A stretch of DNA of 64,000 nucleotides from Pirellulaceae bacterium (GTDB taxonomy: Bacteria > Planctomycetota > Planctomycetia > Pirellulales > Pirellulaceae). The stretch lies in NCBI GenBank assembly GCA_029243025.1, contig JAQWSU010000011.1, positions 1 to 64,000 on the forward strand, written 5' to 3'. Shown here piece by piece: positions 18,501 to 26,196 of the stretch; the first letter of the stretch is position 1; each line of letters opens with the position of its first letter. Position numbers and translations under genes: made by a program. The notes below the pieces were generated by a model that did no database searches, was not told the DNA's origin, and saw only the letters and a program-made list of their open reading frames with translations.

Positions 18501-20026
18501 ATGGCTGTCAATCGGCGAAGTTGCGGATTATCGTCCGAGAGCAACTCGATGAGTGGCTTAAACGCATCGCGATCTCGCCACAGGCCCACACTTTGGATCG
18601 CTGTTGCGCGCACGTCAGAGTTTTCATGACTCAAGAATCGTCTAACCGCTCTGCGCGCTCGCTGACTTGGGATTCGATGCAGCGACCAAATCGCCGGAAT
18701 CTGAGCACTGGCTGTCGAGAGGGCATCGATATTTTTTGGTTCAGCCAGAACATCAATGGCGCGTTGAACAACGGTGGGTCGCTGATCCGAAAGCCAACTG
18801 ACTTGAGGGTGATTCCAATCGAGTTCAAGACCGCGAGGGTCTGCGGACTGATGCGAACCGCTCTTCTGAATTCGATAGATTGCACCCAGAATATCGGGCT
18901 TGGCAATTTTAGAAGTTGGACAACAGATCATGTACCAACTGCCCGTGTCGGCAACCAGGAGGCTACCATCAGCATCTTCGATCACATCGGTTGGATGGAA
19001 ATCGCTTTGATTGCTTTCAAGAAAGGTGCTCGATTCGGCATCGTAGGATGATCCCGACCGAGCAAGTCGGTGCCTCGATACGCGTCGCGTGTTGAATTCC
19101 GTACAGACGAGATCTCCTTTTAAACCTAATGCGTGATCTCGTGGCATCACCATGCCCGAAGGTGCCGCAGGTCCTAACTGGGTCAGTATTGGCAGCAAGT
19201 CTCCTGTGTTGGGATGCGGAGCGAGCACGCGGTCATGGTTCCTACCGTACGTTCCGCCGTACACGGCATGCAGAATGCCATCGCGTCTTCCCGGTTGGGA
19301 AAGGTCAAAGAACGTGCCGCTGAGAAATCGTTCACCCGTGTCACTGAATGCCAAGCCAACGGGGTTATTCATCCCGCCGGTAATAACCATCTCCAGTTGA
19401 TTACCGTCTGGACGAGCTCGATAGATATGAGCGGCCCGTGTGCTGATCGTTTTGCCATTGCTCAGTTCGTGCTCCTGGGGTGCGAATGCTCCCTTGCACC
19501 AGTAGAAAAAACCATCGGGTCCGCGATAAGGACCGTGCATGTCATTGCCGCACCTTTCGATCGAACCGCCATCGAACCATACGGTGCGTTCATCTGCCAC
19601 ATGGTCGCCGTCTGAATCACGGAATTTCCAGATGTGTGGCGGTGCTCCGATGTAGACCGCACCGTCGTGAACGAGAATGCCCTCGGGGAAAGGTAACTTC
19701 TCGGCGAACACCGTTGACTCATCAAAGATCCCGTCTCCGTCGCGATCGACTAATCTTAATATCCGATGTTGCGGATCCTTGAGTTGAGCCGGTGCGCTCT
19801 CCGTGTTGCCAGAACTGTCGGTCACATAGAGAACTCCATCCACGTCGCTAAACATGTGAATGGGCCGTTGTACGAGCGGCGGTGCGGCGACACGCTGCAG
19901 TTCATATCCCTCTGGAATCGTGAACGTGTGAGGGGCGAGCGAAACGGTATCTGCACCCTCTGTAGTCCGTCCGTTACAAAAAATGGCAAGGACGACGCAA
20001 ACGTAAAATCGATTGTTTCTTGGCAT
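15527..20026 (-). CDS. giant secreted heme protein: propeller + HEAT + cytochrome c + LamG + dimethylformamidase-like domain
   Basis: 1499 residues with a signal peptide (MPRNNRFYVCVVLAIFCNG). Residues about 30-400 form the sorbosone-dehydrogenase-like propeller common in planctomycetes (HRILRLVDRDGDGIFDES). Residues about 420-560 hold HEAT-like helices (SDVRATAIQSVGLWRDRDAF). A cytochrome c module follows with CTICH at 628-632. From about 770 the protein resembles the beta subunit of N,N-dimethylformamidase: a LamG-type fold at about 838-1000 (PQRWHHVVGTWDGKVKRIFI) and a C-terminal part with NTWLAYNS, VVINGHSEYWSARAYHGLD and VLSGNTMFWRV. Each half occurs elsewhere; the joint implies redox and amide/lyase-like chemistry on one exported chain. 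Activity is unproven. Confidence 0.88.
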   Translation of the reverse strand: MPRNNRFYVCVVLAIFCNGRTTEGADTVSLAPHTFTIPEGYELQRVAAPPLVQRPIHMFSDVDGVLYVTDSSGNTESAPAQLKDPQHRILRLVDRDGDGIFDESTVFAEKLPFPEGILVHDGAVYIGAPPHIWKFRDSDGDHVADERTVWFDGGSIERCGNDMHGPYRGPDGFFYWCKGAFAPQEHELSNGKTISTRAAHIYRARPDGNQLEMVITGGMNNPVGLAFSDTGERFLSGTFFDLSQPGRRDGILHAVYGGTYGRNHDRVLAPHPNTGDLLPILTQLGPAAPSGMVMPRDHALGLKGDLVCTEFNTRRVSRHRLARSGSSYDAESSTFLESNQSDFHPTDVIEDADGSLLVADTGSWYMICCPTSKIAKPDILGAIYRIQKSGSHQSADPRGLELDWNHPQVSWLSDQRPTVVQRAIDVLAEPKNIDALSTASAQIPAIWSLHRIPSQRARRAVRRFLSHENSDVRATAIQSVGLWRDRDAFKPLIELLSDDNPQLRRLTAMALGRIGNNEAVEPLLNSYSNELDPFLRHALIYAIYEIGQTKLLPAAHPVGKQVRLMQKTDRRTVTADAFPEIQLAESPKPEPDQVARQKERLEELAAFLPKGDAQRGARLFNNQEKSKCTICHIKGEQGTRLGPDLTRIGAIRNEMDLLEAIVFPSASIARYHEVVNILTKDGRTLSGLPVKETVDKIFLSSAAGVVQPIAFRKIEEARYSSVSLMPDGIDQLLKPEEIVDLVAYLKESKPATEPASIEADSIKNNIPPHHAITLPGLHAYAQKSIAAGEDIEFRVSSSVPYKLSIVKLGSEPKNRDKDPVLKTFRVEEPKTQPIHPGSYVHVAGGLPNDRRLTQLTLECWIRPFAISGWQGLITQHDYPEHSGIGLFISEGRIAFITDDGGELNNSSLHQTKPDLIKPQRWHHVVGTWDGKVKRIFIDGKLAGEFPFNGVVRPGKTALRIGAYGSKGAAENFYNGDIAMVALYDQAIDLNQIKNRFADRGTTIPKGNAVLACWPFSEERGTRVADSGVDGRHGQIINRGTWMIGGPSFDAAAIGRHDTEYDPTKDPKRGHGLRLASDELYNARWDISHKFGIDTDAKSGIYAGRFDLEVDGKPMRYFTTFIVRRPVSRPKAPLLVLVSSNTWLAYNSAPFPINQQPGLTQMDTQGLATSHPGAPAYSCYRDHRHGQPTYKIGLKLPWPAAGPNKTYINQSYSHLMRGERFLHLWLDQHGYDYDVITDRDLDRNPEVLRDYQAVVINGHSEYWSARAYHGLDRYLKAGGDAVVLSGNTMFWRVTFDETGEFMECRKYGTGIGGRRLAQVGELYHSHDFQRGSLMRFCGYPAWKVIGLTCIGWGGAFKPYHVDQPDHFLFNQPHQVGLEKGDVFGFIEEGVGAVGHEFDVRLSTLQRATADSVIKGLIEPKGIVTVASSNDERRVIDYNAEGHKPRTGNDQTIAEIIYWERPEGGRLFHTGSIATSWGVYHDESMSKLLKNVLHHFEVQSK

Positions 20027-20563
20027 GTGACGCAGTCAGGTTTTGGGTGAAGGACACGAGAAGCAAACCGCTTCTTGCGGGTACTCGTCGCAATGGACGC
20101 TGGTATGTCAGGTGACTCCTCGTTATACACTGTTTACTGTAAGGACACTCATGTTTGAATCGATCGCTTATCAGATAGCTGATCAAGTCGAATATTTTGT
20201 CTTGAGTGAAGCAATTGGGCGAACCGTTTGACATCCCGTTTGACATCCCGTTTGGCATCCCGTTTGGCAGGGGTGAAGTCTTGGAAACAAGCCGTTGCTC
20301 GATCGAGTTGCAAAAGCTCGTCACTTGTTGGCTGGTGGTCCGTCAGCGAGAACGGGCGTTTTTACGGTTCTTCCGCGAAGCACGGGCGAATTCTGGAATG
20401 TCCGTGATCTTTCTCTTCATTCCTGCTCTCAGACTCGCCTTGAATTGGCTGCGACCTTGGCTGATGATTTAAGTTGCGCCAGGCCTGGATTCCGTTGCCG
20501 TGTTGAAACGTCGGCTGAATAACTTGAGCTCAGGCGTGAAACTCACATCGGTCGCGGGTCGAC
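20027..20563. other. intergenic region with tandem repeat, no supported gene
   Basis: Upstream of the giant heme protein. It holds the 12-base tandem repeat at 20224-20271. Short open frames on both strands in this stretch are low-complexity translations of that repeat or lack a start, so I support none of them. Confidence 0.5.
20224..20271. repeat. 12-bp tandem repeat, four units
   Basis: CCGTTTGACATC occurs at 20224-20235 and 20236-20247, then CCGTTTGGCATC (20248-20259) and CCGTTTGGCAGG (20260-20271). The unit length is a multiple of three, but no credible gene spans it. It looks like a slippage-prone microsatellite. Confidence 0.85.
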
Positions 20564-20728
20564 TTATAGGTCAATCTGATTGTGGGCAGCGAGCTGAAGA
20601 ATCGATGTTCCGCACTCGGCGGGTCGATGCTTCGTGCGATAAGCGGTCGGGGCCATTTCGGTGTGGCGTTGGAAGATCGAATGCATGCTGATCTTGGTGC
20701 TGAATCCGATCTTCGCGCTAATTAATTT
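20564..20728 (-). pseudogene. C-terminal remnant of an AraC-family regulator
   Basis: After a TAA at 20731-20729 the minus strand is open for 54 codons to TAA 20566-20564. The translation contains AKIGFSTKISMHSIFQRHTE followed by MAPTAYRTKHR, which matches the second helix-turn-helix and its PTAYR end in AraC proteins (compare HFSRSFHRVMGMAPSAYRKR in the intact regulator at 31057). The first helix-turn-helix and the sensor domain are absent and no start codon is present. It is a broken gene. Confidence 0.7.
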
Positions 20729-21000
20729 TTATGAGTTCGTTGCTTTTTACGACCGATCAACTTTGACCCGCGAAACGATTCGGCCTCGTCTCCAGCGTTG
20801 GCTGCCGACGTTGAAAATCGCAAAGGGCTGATTGTTAATTGTGAAGTATTGATGAAGGTCAGCAAATTGGGTTCGTGACGTTCAAGGAATGCGTTAGTAG
20901 GGTTGAAATGCCGGTTGACGATTTTGACGGCCCGACCTAAAATCATATTGACCTTGGCCGCGTTTTTTTTTGCATCAGTTCTCCTGGTTGGAACGCTGGA
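20729..21000. other. intergenic region, no supported gene
   Basis: Open frames here have no recognisable composition. A competing plus-strand frame running from 20903 to 21370 is rejected in favour of the His/Cys-rich gene at 21001. The promoter for that gene should lie here. Confidence 0.4.
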
Positions 21001-21354
21001 ATGCCCTTACATCGGAATCCTGTCGGCCTTCTTGTACTCTGGGCTTTTGCCAGTGTCTCGGTACTTGGTCACGGATTGCACTTTCTTCCGACCGCCAACC
21101 ATCTCGCGGCACCCTCGCACGGGTGTGATCATTGTCACGATCACGGTTCAGCGCCTGGAACGAAAGCTGATACGACGTCGGGTCACGATTGTCCAATTTG
21201 TTCCTTCCTGGCTCAGGCTCAATTTCAAACGGAATTTTTCTTTGAGCAGCCTCTCGCCTACAGCTGCGAGCTGTTCGACGATCGCCAGCCTCTGTGTTTG
21301 GCGCATCCACTCGTCGCGTTGCATCTCGCTCGCGCACCGCCCATCGCAGCCTGA
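21001..21354 (+). CDS. small His/Cys-rich exported protein (DUF2946-like pattern)
   Basis: 117 residues. After MPLHRNPVG there is a hydrophobic stretch (LLVLWAFASVSVLGHGLHFL) that looks like a signal or anchor. The next part is rich in metal ligands: HGCDHCHDHG near residues 40-50 and SGHDCPICSFLAQAQ near 60-75. The spacing HDCPICSF resembles DUF2946-type small proteins found with copper or heavy-metal genes. I infer metal binding outside the cytoplasm, without evidence for which metal. A different frame is open over the same bases but has no such organised motifs. The DUF1559 gene follows 249 bases later. Confidence 0.65.
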   Translation: MPLHRNPVGLLVLWAFASVSVLGHGLHFLPTANHLAAPSHGCDHCHDHGSAPGTKADTTSGHDCPICSFLAQAQFQTEFFFEQPLAYSCELFDDRQPLCLAHPLVALHLARAPPIAA

Positions 21355-21603
21355 TGCTGCCGTGTGGTAAGTATACGGATCGTCGGCTCGTGGATTGAAT
21401 TCACTTGAGCGAGTGTTCTGTCGATTGCTTCGCGTGTAGCAACCTCATTCGTATGCATACTCGATTCTAGGTGCGCTTCGCTCGTTGCGCCTCGTGCTGC
21501 GTGGCCGACCATCCACTTGGTACTCCTGCGGCGAGCTGAAGCGCGCCTGATATCGAATGCTCACCGCGGTGGAAATGTATTACGATTCTCAAGTTGAAAG
21601 ACC

Positions 21604-22710
21604 ATGAAAACTAAATTCAAAAGCCGCTGTTCTCGGGCGTTTACGCTTGTGGAGTTGCTGGTTGTTATCGCTATCATTAGCATTCTGACATTGCTGTTGC
21701 TGCCAGCTGTCAATGCAGCTCGGGAAGCGGCACGAAATACTCAATGTAAGAACAATATCCGTCAGTTGGCGCTGGCTGTTGTGAACTACGAAGGTGCGCA
21801 TCGGCGTTTTCCAGTGTCGCAAACGGCCAGCGGTAAGCCAAATCCTGACGGCGAATGTCAAGGAGGCTTTTATAGTTGGCACGCCAGGATTCTCCCTTTC
21901 ATTGAAGCACAGAGTGTGTTTGAGCAAATTGACTTCAGTACCGACTTGGCAGACGAGTGTAACGATGGAGATCATGGACTAATTAGTGCCTCCCATCCAC
22001 ACGCTCGCATTGCCACGACCAAGATTGATACGTTTCTTTGCCCGTCCGACGGCTTTAATCTGAGCCACTTCGAAATCATGGGAATCGACACGGCTCCCGA
22101 CAACTACGCAGGGAATGCTGGGTGGCCTTCGCTTGCCACCGGCTACCGAGGAGAGCGAAAGACGCCGGCAAAATACAATGGCTTGATCAATATTGTGAAT
22201 CCGCGTCAGAAGAGCGAATTTCAGCCGAAACGAGCTGTACGTGTCCAGCAAGTCGTTGATGGCTTGTCGAAGACTGCGTGCGTGGCCGAGCGTCTGATAC
22301 AACGAGGCACGACTCAGCAAAGCGTTTTGAACGGTTCAGAAAAGACGCTGTCGTATCATTTGACCGAACGTCCTCGAAGTCTGGCCGAAATGGCCAGGCG
22401 ATGTGGCCCCGAACATACGCATGCTGATCTTTCCAACTCGGCGTACCTTGGCCGAAGTTGGCTTTCCGGTTGGGCTCCGACCGGCCCGACGTACATGCAC
22501 GTCAAACAGCCGAATACCAATTCTTGCCATTTTAGTCATAGTTTTAGTACTGGCGATTTTATCGTGACTCCCACGAGTAACCATTCGGGCGGTGTGAATG
22601 TTGCCTTTGCGGATGGACACGTCCGTTTCGTCGCGGACGATGTGAAGTCAAATATCTGGTGGGCGATGGGAAGTCGAAACGGAAAAGAATCGATCAATGA
22701 AGAATTTTAG
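21604..22710 (+). CDS. DUF1559 pseudopilin-like protein
   Basis: 368 residues. The N-terminus has a type IV prepilin signal: RAFTLVELLVVIAIISILTL near residues 12-31, where cleavage and methylation would occur before the phenylalanine. REAARNTQCKNNIRQLALAV and the C-terminal FADGHVRFVADDVKSNIWWA are hallmarks of DUF1559, a family present in dozens of paralogs per planctomycete genome. It is probably assembled into, or processed by, a pseudopilus-like secretion system encoded elsewhere. The next gene overlaps it by 14 bases, indicating a shared transcript with a PEP-CTERM protein. Confidence 0.93.
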   Translation: MKTKFKSRCSRAFTLVELLVVIAIISILTLLLLPAVNAAREAARNTQCKNNIRQLALAVVNYEGAHRRFPVSQTASGKPNPDGECQGGFYSWHARILPFIEAQSVFEQIDFSTDLADECNDGDHGLISASHPHARIATTKIDTFLCPSDGFNLSHFEIMGIDTAPDNYAGNAGWPSLATGYRGERKTPAKYNGLINIVNPRQKSEFQPKRAVRVQQVVDGLSKTACVAERLIQRGTTQQSVLNGSEKTLSYHLTERPRSLAEMARRCGPEHTHADLSNSAYLGRSWLSGWAPTGPTYMHVKQPNTNSCHFSHSFSTGDFIVTPTSNHSGGVNVAFADGHVRFVADDVKSNIWWAMGSRNGKESINEEF

Positions 22711-23842
22711 AGCAGAAACACTTTGTCTATGCTATTGGCTACGACTCCTAGCAGTGACCACAGCGTTGGTTGGGGCTCTAGTGGTGACTGAGCAGGCCAA
22801 CGCCCAATTCGGCCATTCCGATGTCGATTTTGGATTGGATGGTAACCGCCTAATTACAAACCAACGAGTTTACGAGTCGTTTTTTCCAACGTTCGGTATT
22901 TCCAAACATTATTCGTCAAACCCTGGTTTTGCAGCCGAGTCGGATGGGCTGGGTACGATCGGATCGCGCCAGGAAGTTGTTTATGACGTTTTGGATCGAT
23001 TGTTTTTTTGGGACGGACTTCAGTTTGATTCCCCGGATGAAGAAGTTCGGATTCGTGTTGAAAACAATCCCCCGGGATCCAGTTCAACGTTCATTGATGG
23101 CGCGAGCGATGTGCAGCTTGGGTCGATTGATCCACCCATCAATCGAATTGGTGCTGCTTCGAACGGGGGTGAAGTTCATTCGCATGTAAGCTTTTTTCTC
23201 GAAGCTGGTGAGGATGATCCACCCGTTGGCGCTTATGGCTTACAAGTCGCGATTTCGACTGATAGCGAAGAGATCGTCGATTCCGAACCGATCTTCATTG
23301 TGTTTAATCTAGGTCTTGATTCTTCCGCGTTCGAAGAAAGTCTTTCCGTCTATGAGGGTATTCTTGACACACCGGGTATCGTCGGTGACTTCGATTCGAG
23401 CGGGATTCTCGATGCGGTCGATATTGATCTCCTGACTGATGCCATTCTCGGGAATTCAACCGATCTAAAATTTGACGTTAATTTCGACGGTGGTGTCGAC
23501 TACGGCGACCGGCGCGAATGGGTCGAAGTCCTGCGGGGGACTTACTTCGGCGACACCAATCTTGACGGGGAATTCTCCAGTACTGACCTCGTAGCGGTAT
23601 TCCAGCTGGGTGAATACGAAGATGGAATTGCCGCCAATTCGACGTGGTCCGCAGGCGACTGGAATGGAGATCGTGATGTTGACTCGGCTGATCTTGTAAT
23701 CGCATTTCAGGCCGGCGGTTACGAACAGGGGCCGCGCCCTAGCCTCGCGGTACCGGAACCTACCGGGCTGCATTCGCTGCTTTTGATTGCAATGGCGATC
23801 CTCACGAATGTGCGTCACCGTCGAATTAAACGAAGCCTCTGA
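22697..23842 (+). CDS. PEP-CTERM surface protein with dockerin-type repeats (A)
   Basis: 381 residues with a signal peptide ending near EQANAQ. Residues 35-220 are a beta-rich domain I do not recognise (QVAISTDSEEIVDSEPIFIV). Then four calcium-loop repeats: GDFDSSGILDAVDID, FDVNFDGGVDYGD, GDTNLDGEFSSTD and GDWNGDRDVDSAD. The end is the sorting signal VPEP, a hydrophobic span (HSLLLIAMAILTN) and RHRRIKRSL. Such tails are recognised by an exosortase, which is not in this window. The same C-terminal half recurs in the proteins at 43045 and 56262. It is probably co-transcribed with the DUF1559 gene. Confidence 0.88.
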   Translation: MKNFRAETLCLCYWLRLLAVTTALVGALVVTEQANAQFGHSDVDFGLDGNRLITNQRVYESFFPTFGISKHYSSNPGFAAESDGLGTIGSRQEVVYDVLDRLFFWDGLQFDSPDEEVRIRVENNPPGSSSTFIDGASDVQLGSIDPPINRIGAASNGGEVHSHVSFFLEAGEDDPPVGAYGLQVAISTDSEEIVDSEPIFIVFNLGLDSSAFEESLSVYEGILDTPGIVGDFDSSGILDAVDIDLLTDAILGNSTDLKFDVNFDGGVDYGDRREWVEVLRGTYFGDTNLDGEFSSTDLVAVFQLGEYEDGIAANSTWSAGDWNGDRDVDSADLVIAFQAGGYEQGPRPSLAVPEPTGLHSLLLIAMAILTNVRHRRIKRSL

Positions 23843-24002
23843 CATTATCTCTACATCAAGCTCAGACACCGCTTTTTTGATCTGTTGACTCTTCCTCGGG
23901 CCAATGCACGATCGGAACGTGTCATGCCCGGTGTGAAGTTGGTATCCTACGCCCTTGGTTTTTTACCGTTACCAAGTGTTTTCGGGTGAGGATTCGAGCG
24001 CT

Positions 24003-24365
24003 ATGAAGTTAATCATTGAAGCTGAGGTGACGCTGTTACAGGTCCAGATGCAGGAAAGCGAAATCGTGCTATCGTACGAAGGTGATGTGGGTAAGTACGG
24101 TCACGTGTTCTTTACTCATCACCTGATTCCATCAAATGCAGAAGAAACGAAGGGCCGTTTAACCGGATTTGCGCGAACAATTCTTGCAGACGGTGGCTCG
24201 GTTCGAGGCACCTTGTCAGGAATCTGGCGCCGCGAGGGATCGAAGTTTCGCGTGCACAGTCTGGATGATGTGATCGGCTTGCCTGATCAGAACTATGTTG
24301 ATATCAGTTTTGACATCCTGACGAAGCGTGGCTCGGTGCGTTTGTTCTCTGTCCTCGATGATTGA
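24003..24365 (+). CDS. small cytoplasmic protein of unknown function
   Basis: 120 residues from ATG 24003. The frame extends upstream to 23955 but the extra residues look unrelated. The protein alternates strands (MKLIIEAEVTLLQVQMQESE; EIVLSYEGDVGKYGHVFFTH) and ends in DISFDILTKRGSVRLFSVLDD, suggesting a small beta barrel or sandwich with no signal peptide. A GLSGxWRREG-like phrase (GTLSGIWRREGSKFRV) sits near residue 75. I know no function. Neighbours give no hint. Confidence 0.55.
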   Translation: MKLIIEAEVTLLQVQMQESEIVLSYEGDVGKYGHVFFTHHLIPSNAEETKGRLTGFARTILADGGSVRGTLSGIWRREGSKFRVHSLDDVIGLPDQNYVDISFDILTKRGSVRLFSVLDD

Positions 24366-24913
24366 TTGACATCGATCACGGGTTCAACGTCTCAAGAAGA
24401 TTCGCGACTGCCAAATGCGATCCAAGTGGAAACACGATTCGTCGTGAACGAATTGTCTTGAGTCGAAAGCGATACCTACTTGGGAACTTCCCCTCTTCAT
24501 TCACGCCAAAGTGCACCTCCGACTCAAAACAAACAAGGTGCGTGAGGATAGACTGACGTTCTTCGCTTGTTTCTTACACACGCAGATCGGTTTTGTTGCT
24601 CGATACCGTGATGGAACTCGTTTGAAATCGGCGGATGCGAATACAGTGTTTTCCAGTTTAGTGTGCGCTGCCGAAGGACGTTTGCCAGCCAGCCACACCT
24701 GTAAGGCTGATGGATATTTGCCAAAGAAAAAACTGTTTCGGAGGGCAACTGTTAAAGCAGAGACTGTTAGAAGAACAGTCATCGGATTTCCTCGCCGGGC
24801 TCTTTTGGGATAGAGAGAGCAGTTTGCTATATTTTTACGATTTGAAATTGCTACGATGGCGTTGCTTTTGCTTATCCTTGCAACTTTTTACTGAACGAGT
24901 TCGGACCCAATCC
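24366..24913. other. intergenic region, nothing supported
   Basis: About 550 bases between the small unknown and the sialidase-like gene. The frame of the latter is open up to 24710, but the added residues are cysteine- and arginine-rich and would destroy the signal peptide. I see no repeat or RNA structure of note. Confidence 0.45.
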
Positions 24914-26041
24914 ATGTCACGCTTATTGCTGATGCGACTGCTCACGGTCACGGCGTTATCACCGCCAATTCTCTTCGCGGCTGAAAAAGAACCGGCGATT
25001 CAGCATGTGGTTATTGAACCGGCTACGAACGAGACACCGCGTAGTGACACCGCTTCGGTCGCCCAACTACCAGACGATCAACTCCTGGTGGTTTACCACA
25101 AGTACGAGAATGGCAAACGCAGCGGCCACGATCATGGGATCTGTCGGATCTGGTCCAAAGTGAGTGACGATGATGGCAAGACGTGGCAACAGCCCCGCAT
25201 GCTTGTAGACGTGGGCAAGGGTGATATGAACGTCCAGGCGCCAGCCCTGTTGCGCACCAAGTCAGGTGGCCTGCTGTTGATCAGCTTACGAGCTCATCCA
25301 GATGGTAACAGTAGCACCATGTGTTTGTTCGAGTCCGTGAATGGTGGAAAGAGCTTTAAGCCTCGAGATCCATTGTGGACTCGATCAAACGGTCAGTTGC
25401 TCCAAGGTGGAACCAGCTGCCTTCTCGAACTTAAATCAGGCCGATTACTTTTGCCCTACCATGGCGGAGTCGGTAGCCAGTGGAAGCAAAAGAATAGCGC
25501 GTGGTGCCTTTTCAGTGACGACGGTGGTCAGACTTGGAAACGGTCGGAGCCGATTGACCTTCCCAAACGGGGCGCGATGGAAGCTTCGGTTGCCCAATTC
25601 GACGACGAGACTTTGCTGATGTCGCTGCGGACGCAGCTTGGGGGTCCTTTTCTATCGCGTTCTGCTGACGAAGGAAAAACCTGGACCCAACCCGTATTCA
25701 GTGGTCTAGAGGGAGGTGAGTCGGGTACCTGCTTGCGACGTTTACCAGGTAGTAATGACGTTGTCTTGTTTTTCAACAACAGCAAATATAACCCAGATCA
25801 CCACCATTTCGGTGAACGCACACCACTTACGTGTGCGCGGTCGTCAGATCAAGGAATGACTTGGAAGATTATCGGCAACATTGCTGCAGACCCGGCCGCC
25901 GAATATACGAATCTGGATTGTTTCTTCACAGTACGCGGCGACGCCATTCTCACCTATATGTACGCCAAGCCGGCGTGGAATCGTGATAAGATTCAATTGA
26001 ACGCTGCGCTGATTCCCCGACGCTGGTTCGATGGCTCTTAA
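24914..26041 (+). CDS. secreted exo-sialidase/BNR-repeat glycoside hydrolase-like protein
   Basis: 375 residues from ATG 24914, giving a signal peptide (MSRLLLMRLLTVTALSPPIL, ending LFAAEK). Four Asp-box motifs mark the six-bladed sialidase fold: SDDDGKTW, SDDGGQTW, SADEGKTW and SSDQGMTW. YHKYENGKRSGHDHGICRI near residue 60 and AKPAWNRDKI near the end are placed like active-site arginine/tyrosine segments, but I cannot assign the catalytic set. Planctomycete members usually act on uncharacterised glycans rather than sialic acid. It converges on the pectate-lyase-like gene, and with it forms a small polysaccharide-related cluster. Confidence 0.85.
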   Translation: MSRLLLMRLLTVTALSPPILFAAEKEPAIQHVVIEPATNETPRSDTASVAQLPDDQLLVVYHKYENGKRSGHDHGICRIWSKVSDDDGKTWQQPRMLVDVGKGDMNVQAPALLRTKSGGLLLISLRAHPDGNSSTMCLFESVNGGKSFKPRDPLWTRSNGQLLQGGTSCLLELKSGRLLLPYHGGVGSQWKQKNSAWCLFSDDGGQTWKRSEPIDLPKRGAMEASVAQFDDETLLMSLRTQLGGPFLSRSADEGKTWTQPVFSGLEGGESGTCLRRLPGSNDVVLFFNNSKYNPDHHHFGERTPLTCARSSDQGMTWKIIGNIAADPAAEYTNLDCFFTVRGDAILTYMYAKPAWNRDKIQLNAALIPRRWFDGS

Positions 26042-26196
26042 CGCAAGTGCTAGGATCAACGGTGACTGAAAAACAGGATCCCGTGCAGCACGCCTGACGA
26101 TTCTTGAAACAGAGTCGGGCGATTGGAGTGTTGGTTGGATTGATTGTCGATCTGCGAAGTGAGTACAAAGAGAGACGTTGGGGATGGACGCCCACA

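Noticed and set aside
18158-19051. 297-codon open frame on the plus strand
   Set aside because: Antisense to the HEAT/propeller part of the giant heme protein; a by-product of codon bias.
20903-21370. 155-codon plus-strand frame
   Set aside because: The frame at 21001 covers the same bases and has organised His/Cys motifs and a signal-like segment; the longer frame becomes Arg/Ser-rich without pattern.
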